Source: an uncultured Bacteroidales bacterium
GTDB taxonomy: Bacteria > Bacteroidota > Bacteroidia > Bacteroidales > Muribaculaceae
NCBI GenBank assembly: GCA_902792895.1
Contig: CADBBK010000009.1
Coordinates: 62,001 to 126,000 of the forward strand
Length of the DNA: 64,000 nt
Direction of reading: 5' to 3'
Part shown: in pieces, positions 60,741-64,000 of the stretch
Position numbering within the stretch: position 1 is the first letter of the stretch
Layout: each line of letters opens with the position of its first letter
Notes under the pieces: generated by a model
Seen by the model: only the letters and a program-made list of their open reading frames with translations
Database searches by the model: none
What the model was told of the DNA's origin: nothing
Position numbers and translations under genes: made by a program

Positions 60741-62168
60741 ATGCGTAACGTTATCTTCATAACTTTTTGTGTCATTGCCTTTCTGGCATCAGGCCAAGTG
60801 GTGACTTTGGACTCATGCCGCCACATGGCACTGCGCAACAACAAGGAGATTCAGCAGGCGGCTCTCGCCATCGACAAGGCGGGTTATCAACGCAAGGAGG
60901 CTGCAGCGGCCTATCTGCCCCAGTTTGACCTCACCGCGGGATATATCTACAACTCCTGCCGCGTGTCGCTTGTCAAGGAGGACCAGATGCTCCCCACCAA
61001 GTCTTTTAACCTGGAAACGGGCACCTATGACTACAACCTGGTCATCGACCCGCGCACGGGAACTCCCCTGCAGGTCAACGGGCAGTATGTGCCCTCGACT
61101 ATCGCCCTGCTGCCCAAGAGCGGCCTCTCCTACAACATCCACAACCTGATGGGCGGTGCCTTGACGGTGACGCAGCCCATCTACATGGGCGGCAAAATCA
61201 CCGCGATGAACCAGATTACCGACCTGGCACAGCAGCTTGCCCGCGAGATGCGCGACAGCAAGATTGAGGACGTCATCTACAATGTGGATGCCGCCTACTG
61301 GCAGGTGGTGTCGCTCTGCGCCAAGCAGAAACTGGCGCGCAGCTATGTCAGCCTGGTGGAGAAACTGGACAACGATGTCAAGGCAATGGTCAACGAGGGT
61401 GTCGCCACCCGTGCCAACCAGCTGGCCGTCGACGTGAAGTTGAACGAGGCCAACGTGGACCTGACCAAGGTGGACAACGGCGTGACGCTCTCGCGCATGC
61501 TGCTCGCCCAGTTGTGCGGCCTGCCCGTCAACACCATGATGACGCTTGCCGACGAAGGCCAGGACGAGTTGGGCATTCTCCTTTCCCCGTCCACTTACAA
61601 CCTAGATGAGGTGTTCAACAAGCGACATGACGTGCGCTCGCTGGAACTGGCAACCAAAATCTATGACCAGCAGGTCAAGGTTGCCCGCAGCGAGATGATG
61701 CCCAAGCTCGCCGCTGTCGCTGCACTCCATGCCACCAACCCCAACAGCTATGACGGCTTTGAGAACCGCTTTGGCGCCGCGTTCAGCGTGGGTGCCACCC
61801 TGCGGATGCCCCTGTGGCACTGGGGCGGCTTGAGCAACAAGGTCAAGGCCGCTCAGGTCGAGGCCAACGTCAAGCGTCTGGAACTCGATGACGCCAAGGA
61901 AAAAATCGCCTTGCAGATCAGCCAGGCCGCTTTCCGCTACCAGGAAGCCTTCAAAACCTATGAGGCCACCAAGGCCAACTTGGCCCAGGCCGATGAGAAC
62001 CTGCGCATTGCCGACATCGCTTTCAAGGAGGGCATGGGCACCATCGATGAAGTGCTGGCTGCCCAGACGGCATGGCTCAAGGCCAACAGCGAGAAGATTG
62101 ATGCGGAAATCGACGTGCAACTCACTCACGAGTACCTCAACAAGGTCATGGGCGACCTGAGTTATTGA
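60741..62168 (+). CDS. TolC-family outer-membrane efflux protein
   Basis: A signal peptide (about 1-18) precedes two OEP repeats. The trimer forms an outer-membrane barrel and periplasmic helical tunnel for export. Typical segments: LRNNKEIQQAALAIDKAGYQ, AAAAYLPQFDLTAGYIYNS, LTVTQPIYMGGKI, AQQLAREMRDSKIEDVIYNV in the first half; ATKIYDQQVKVARSEMMPKL and GATLRMPLWHWGGLSNKVKA in the second. The length of 475 is normal. It is the first gene of a three-gene efflux operon with HlyD-like and ABC-2 genes. Confidence 0.93.
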   Translation: MRNVIFITFCVIAFLASGQVVTLDSCRHMALRNNKEIQQAALAIDKAGYQRKEAAAAYLPQFDLTAGYIYNSCRVSLVKEDQMLPTKSFNLETGTYDYNLVIDPRTGTPLQVNGQYVPSTIALLPKSGLSYNIHNLMGGALTVTQPIYMGGKITAMNQITDLAQQLAREMRDSKIEDVIYNVDAAYWQVVSLCAKQKLARSYVSLVEKLDNDVKAMVNEGVATRANQLAVDVKLNEANVDLTKVDNGVTLSRMLLAQLCGLPVNTMMTLADEGQDELGILLSPSTYNLDEVFNKRHDVRSLELATKIYDQQVKVARSEMMPKLAAVAALHATNPNSYDGFENRFGAAFSVGATLRMPLWHWGGLSNKVKAAQVEANVKRLELDDAKEKIALQISQAAFRYQEAFKTYEATKANLAQADENLRIADIAFKEGMGTIDEVLAAQTAWLKANSEKIDAEIDVQLTHEYLNKVMGDLSY

Positions 62169-62216
62169 TCCAATCAATCCAGACCATCCAGATTATCCAG
62201 TCAATCCAGGAACTCC
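62166..62216 (+). repeat. ATCCAG-type tandem repeat between TolC and HlyD genes
   Basis: Imperfect 9-bp units of ATCCAGACC / ATCCAGATT / ATCCAGTCA kind. It shares TCCAGACCATCCAG with the opposite strand of 52286-52299. Confidence 0.75.
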
Positions 62217-62262
62217 AGACCATCCACTTCAACAAGCAACCAACAACCGAAAACTCAATAAA

Positions 62263-63273
62263 ATGGAAAAAGACGAACAGAGAACAGTGGTCCGCAAAAA
62301 GGACAAAGCGCTGCTGGCAGCACTGGCCGTGTTTGCGCTGGTGATGGCATGTATCGCTATCGTGGGCATCCTGCTCATCCATCCTGCCGACGACATTATC
62401 CAGGGACAGGCCGAGTGCGATGCCGTGCGCGTGAGCGGCAAGTTGCCGGGACGCATCGTGCGCTTCTACGTCCACGAGGGCGACACGGTACACAAGGGCG
62501 ACAAGCTGGTGAGCATCTACTCCAGCACCGTCGATGCCAAGTACTATCAGGCCAAGCAGATGCAGCAGGCTGCTGCATCACAGGACCAGAAGGCTGCCCG
62601 CGGTACCCGCGAGGAGCTCAAGCAGGGTGCTTACAACATGTGGCAGCAGGCCATCGCTGCCCAAACCATTGCCGAGAAGACCTACCAGCGCGTGGAGAGC
62701 CTCTACAAGCAGGGTGTCGCTACCCAGCAGAAGCGTGACGAGGCCAAAGCCGCCTATGACGCCGCTACGGCCCAGGTCAAGGCCGCCAAGGCCCAGTACG
62801 ACATGGCAGTGAAGGGTGCCCAGCAGGAAGACAAGAATGCCGCCCGCAGCATGGCCAATGCCGCCCGTGGCTCGGTCATGGAGGTCGAGAGCCTGCTCGA
62901 GGACCAGGTGCTCGTGGCCCCCTGTGACGGCGAGGTGAGCGAGATTTATCCGCAGGAGGGTGAACTCGTGGCTATGGGCACTCCCATCATGTCGATTGCC
63001 AAGATGGACGACATGTGGGTGAGCTTCAGCGTGCGTGAAGAGGTGCTCAACGACCTGCCCATGGGCAAGGAAGTGAATGTGACCATTCCTGCCCTCAACA
63101 ACACCAAGACCAAGATGTCGGTCTATTACATCCACGATATGGGCAGTTACGCCGTATGGCAGGCTGCCAAGGCCCAGGGCCAGTACGACAGCAAGACCTT
63201 TGAGGTGAGGATGCGTCCCACCAGCAAGGTGCCCAACCTGCGCCCGGGCATGTCGATCATTCTGGAGAAATAA
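62263..63273 (+). CDS. HlyD-family membrane fusion protein
   Basis: One N-terminal membrane helix (LLAALAVFALVMACIAIVGI) anchors a periplasmic adaptor. The lipoyl halves are ECDAVRVSGKLPGRIVRFYV and EVESLLEDQVLVAPCDGEVS, with a long Ala/Gln-rich coiled coil between (about residues 95-200), then a beta-barrel domain (MDDMWVSFSVREEVLNDLPM). It bridges the inner-membrane transporter and the TolC-like protein. At 336 residues it is typical of YhiI/EmrA-like adaptors for ABC-2 exporters. It starts 94 bases after TolC. Confidence 0.93.
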   Translation: MEKDEQRTVVRKKDKALLAALAVFALVMACIAIVGILLIHPADDIIQGQAECDAVRVSGKLPGRIVRFYVHEGDTVHKGDKLVSIYSSTVDAKYYQAKQMQQAAASQDQKAARGTREELKQGAYNMWQQAIAAQTIAEKTYQRVESLYKQGVATQQKRDEAKAAYDAATAQVKAAKAQYDMAVKGAQQEDKNAARSMANAARGSVMEVESLLEDQVLVAPCDGEVSEIYPQEGELVAMGTPIMSIAKMDDMWVSFSVREEVLNDLPMGKEVNVTIPALNNTKTKMSVYYIHDMGSYAVWQAAKAQGQYDSKTFEVRMRPTSKVPNLRPGMSIILEK

Positions 63274-63303
63274 TCGTGCCGGCCAGGCACATCAGGCAAC
63301 ACA

Positions 63304-64000
63304 ATGATGATGATACTGAAATACATAGGACGTTCGTTTAAGCGCGGGTGCATACAACTCGTGCGTCGGCCCATGTACTTCCTGCTGATTGTTATCATGC
63401 CCCTGTTGTGCTCCTGGTTCCTCATGGACCTCATCAAGACCGGCTCCGTGCAGCGTGTGCCGGTCGGCATTGTTGACATGGACAACAGTTCGCTGTCGCG
63501 CCGCATTTCGCGCAATCTGAACGGTTTCCAGCAGGTGAACATCAGTCATCGCTACAACAACTTCGCCGAGGCGCGCGATGCCGTGCAGCGCGGCGAGGTG
63601 ATGGGCTTCTTCTTTATCCCCGACGATCTCGAGAATTTGGCGCTGGGCGGTCGTCAGCCTGTGGTGAGCTACTATGTGAACTACGCCTATTACGCGCCCG
63701 CCTCGATGCAGTACAAGGGTTTCAAGACCATCTCGCTGCTCGTCAACGGCGGTATCGTGCAGACAGCGTTGCGCACGGTGGGACTCCGCAATGAGCAGAT
63801 TGAGTCGACCTTGGTGCCCTATCAGACGCATCTCCACATGATCGGTAACCCGTTTACCAACTACAACTTCTACCTCAACAGCACGTTTGTTCCCTGTTTC
63901 CTGTCGCTGTTCATCCTGCTGGTGACGGCATTCTCGTTGGGACTGGAGTTGAAGTCGGGTCTGAGTAGCCAGTGGCTCAAGAACTCAGGCGGTAGCATGT
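63304..64000 (+). CDS. ABC-2 type transporter permease, partial (runs off window)
   Basis: ATG 63304 begins MMMILKYIGRSFKRGCIQLV; alternative ATGs at 63307 and 63310 are equally possible. One membrane helix (PMYFLLIVIMPLLCSWFLMD) is followed by a periplasmic domain with VPVGIVDMDNSSLSRRISRN and GFFFIPDDLENLALG, typical of YhgE/YhhJ-like ABC-2 permeases. Near the window end a second helix (LSLFILLVTAFSLGLELKSG) begins. The rest and any ATPase lie outside. The substrate is unknown. Confidence 0.9.
   Translation, partial: MMMILKYIGRSFKRGCIQLVRRPMYFLLIVIMPLLCSWFLMDLIKTGSVQRVPVGIVDMDNSSLSRRISRNLNGFQQVNISHRYNNFAEARDAVQRGEVMGFFFIPDDLENLALGGRQPVVSYYVNYAYYAPASMQYKGFKTISLLVNGGIVQTALRTVGLRNEQIESTLVPYQTHLHMIGNPFTNYNFYLNSTFVPCFLSLFILLVTAFSLGLELKSGLSSQWLKNSGGSM

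Overview
The window reads as a chromosomal piece of a gut-type Bacteroidales bacterium (Prevotellaceae/Muribaculaceae-like). The basis is the recurrent TAnnTTTG promoter box (over twenty sites, usually just upstream of a gene), lack of Shine-Dalgarno sequences, dockerin-like EF-hand tails on secreted proteins, T9SS-like C-terminal tails, C10 peptidases, CotH-like proteins and an SPFH operon. No database search was possible; family calls rest on motifs read by eye.

Layout. 1-6.5 kb: the tail of an unknown gene, then a minus-strand block of GH18 hydrolase, glycerophosphodiester phosphodiesterase (GDPD) and NCS2 permease, interrupted by a foreign-looking cassette. The cassette (about 2250-5119) holds a strongly folded RNA, an EcoRI-type adenine methyltransferase, an overlapping DUF262-HNH endonuclease gene and the tail of a lost esterase. 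It lies between two perfect 99-bp copies of the GDPD 5' end. 6.5-10.3 kb: small genes (AlkD-like, MmcQ/YjbR) and a double FGE-sulfatase protein. 10.3-15.5 kb: a seven-gene minus-strand run from an SPFH protein through an RHH regulator and membrane proteins to two NUC-type nucleases. 15.7-33 kb: mainly housekeeping genes (pepT, tRNA-Lys, nnrD-type, tRNA-Leu, yihY, adk, hpt, two POT transporters, sufE, ppiD-like), plus a secreted arginine-deiminase-like enzyme, a CotH-like protein and a RAYT transposase bracketed by REP/BIME palindromes. 33-39 kb: a TPR protein and an outer-membrane barrel, a zinc-ribbon protein and a broken PIG-L deacetylase. 40-59 kb: a 2140-residue repeat protein, two C10 proteases and three tandem CotH paralogues. 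59-64 kb: a cohesin-like secreted protein, DUF3108, and a TolC/HlyD/ABC-2 export operon cut by the window end.

Two themes stand out. First, eight secreted proteins of unrelated activity (FGE-like, deiminase, four CotH-like, two C10 peptidases) carry dockerin-type EF-hand pairs, and one small secreted protein at 59163 looks like a stand-alone cohesin; together they suggest a surface-assembly system outside the clostridial cellulosome. Second, the 2.9-kb RNA plus methyltransferase plus DUF262-HNH cassette looks like a mobile restriction-type defence island that broke a GDPD gene.
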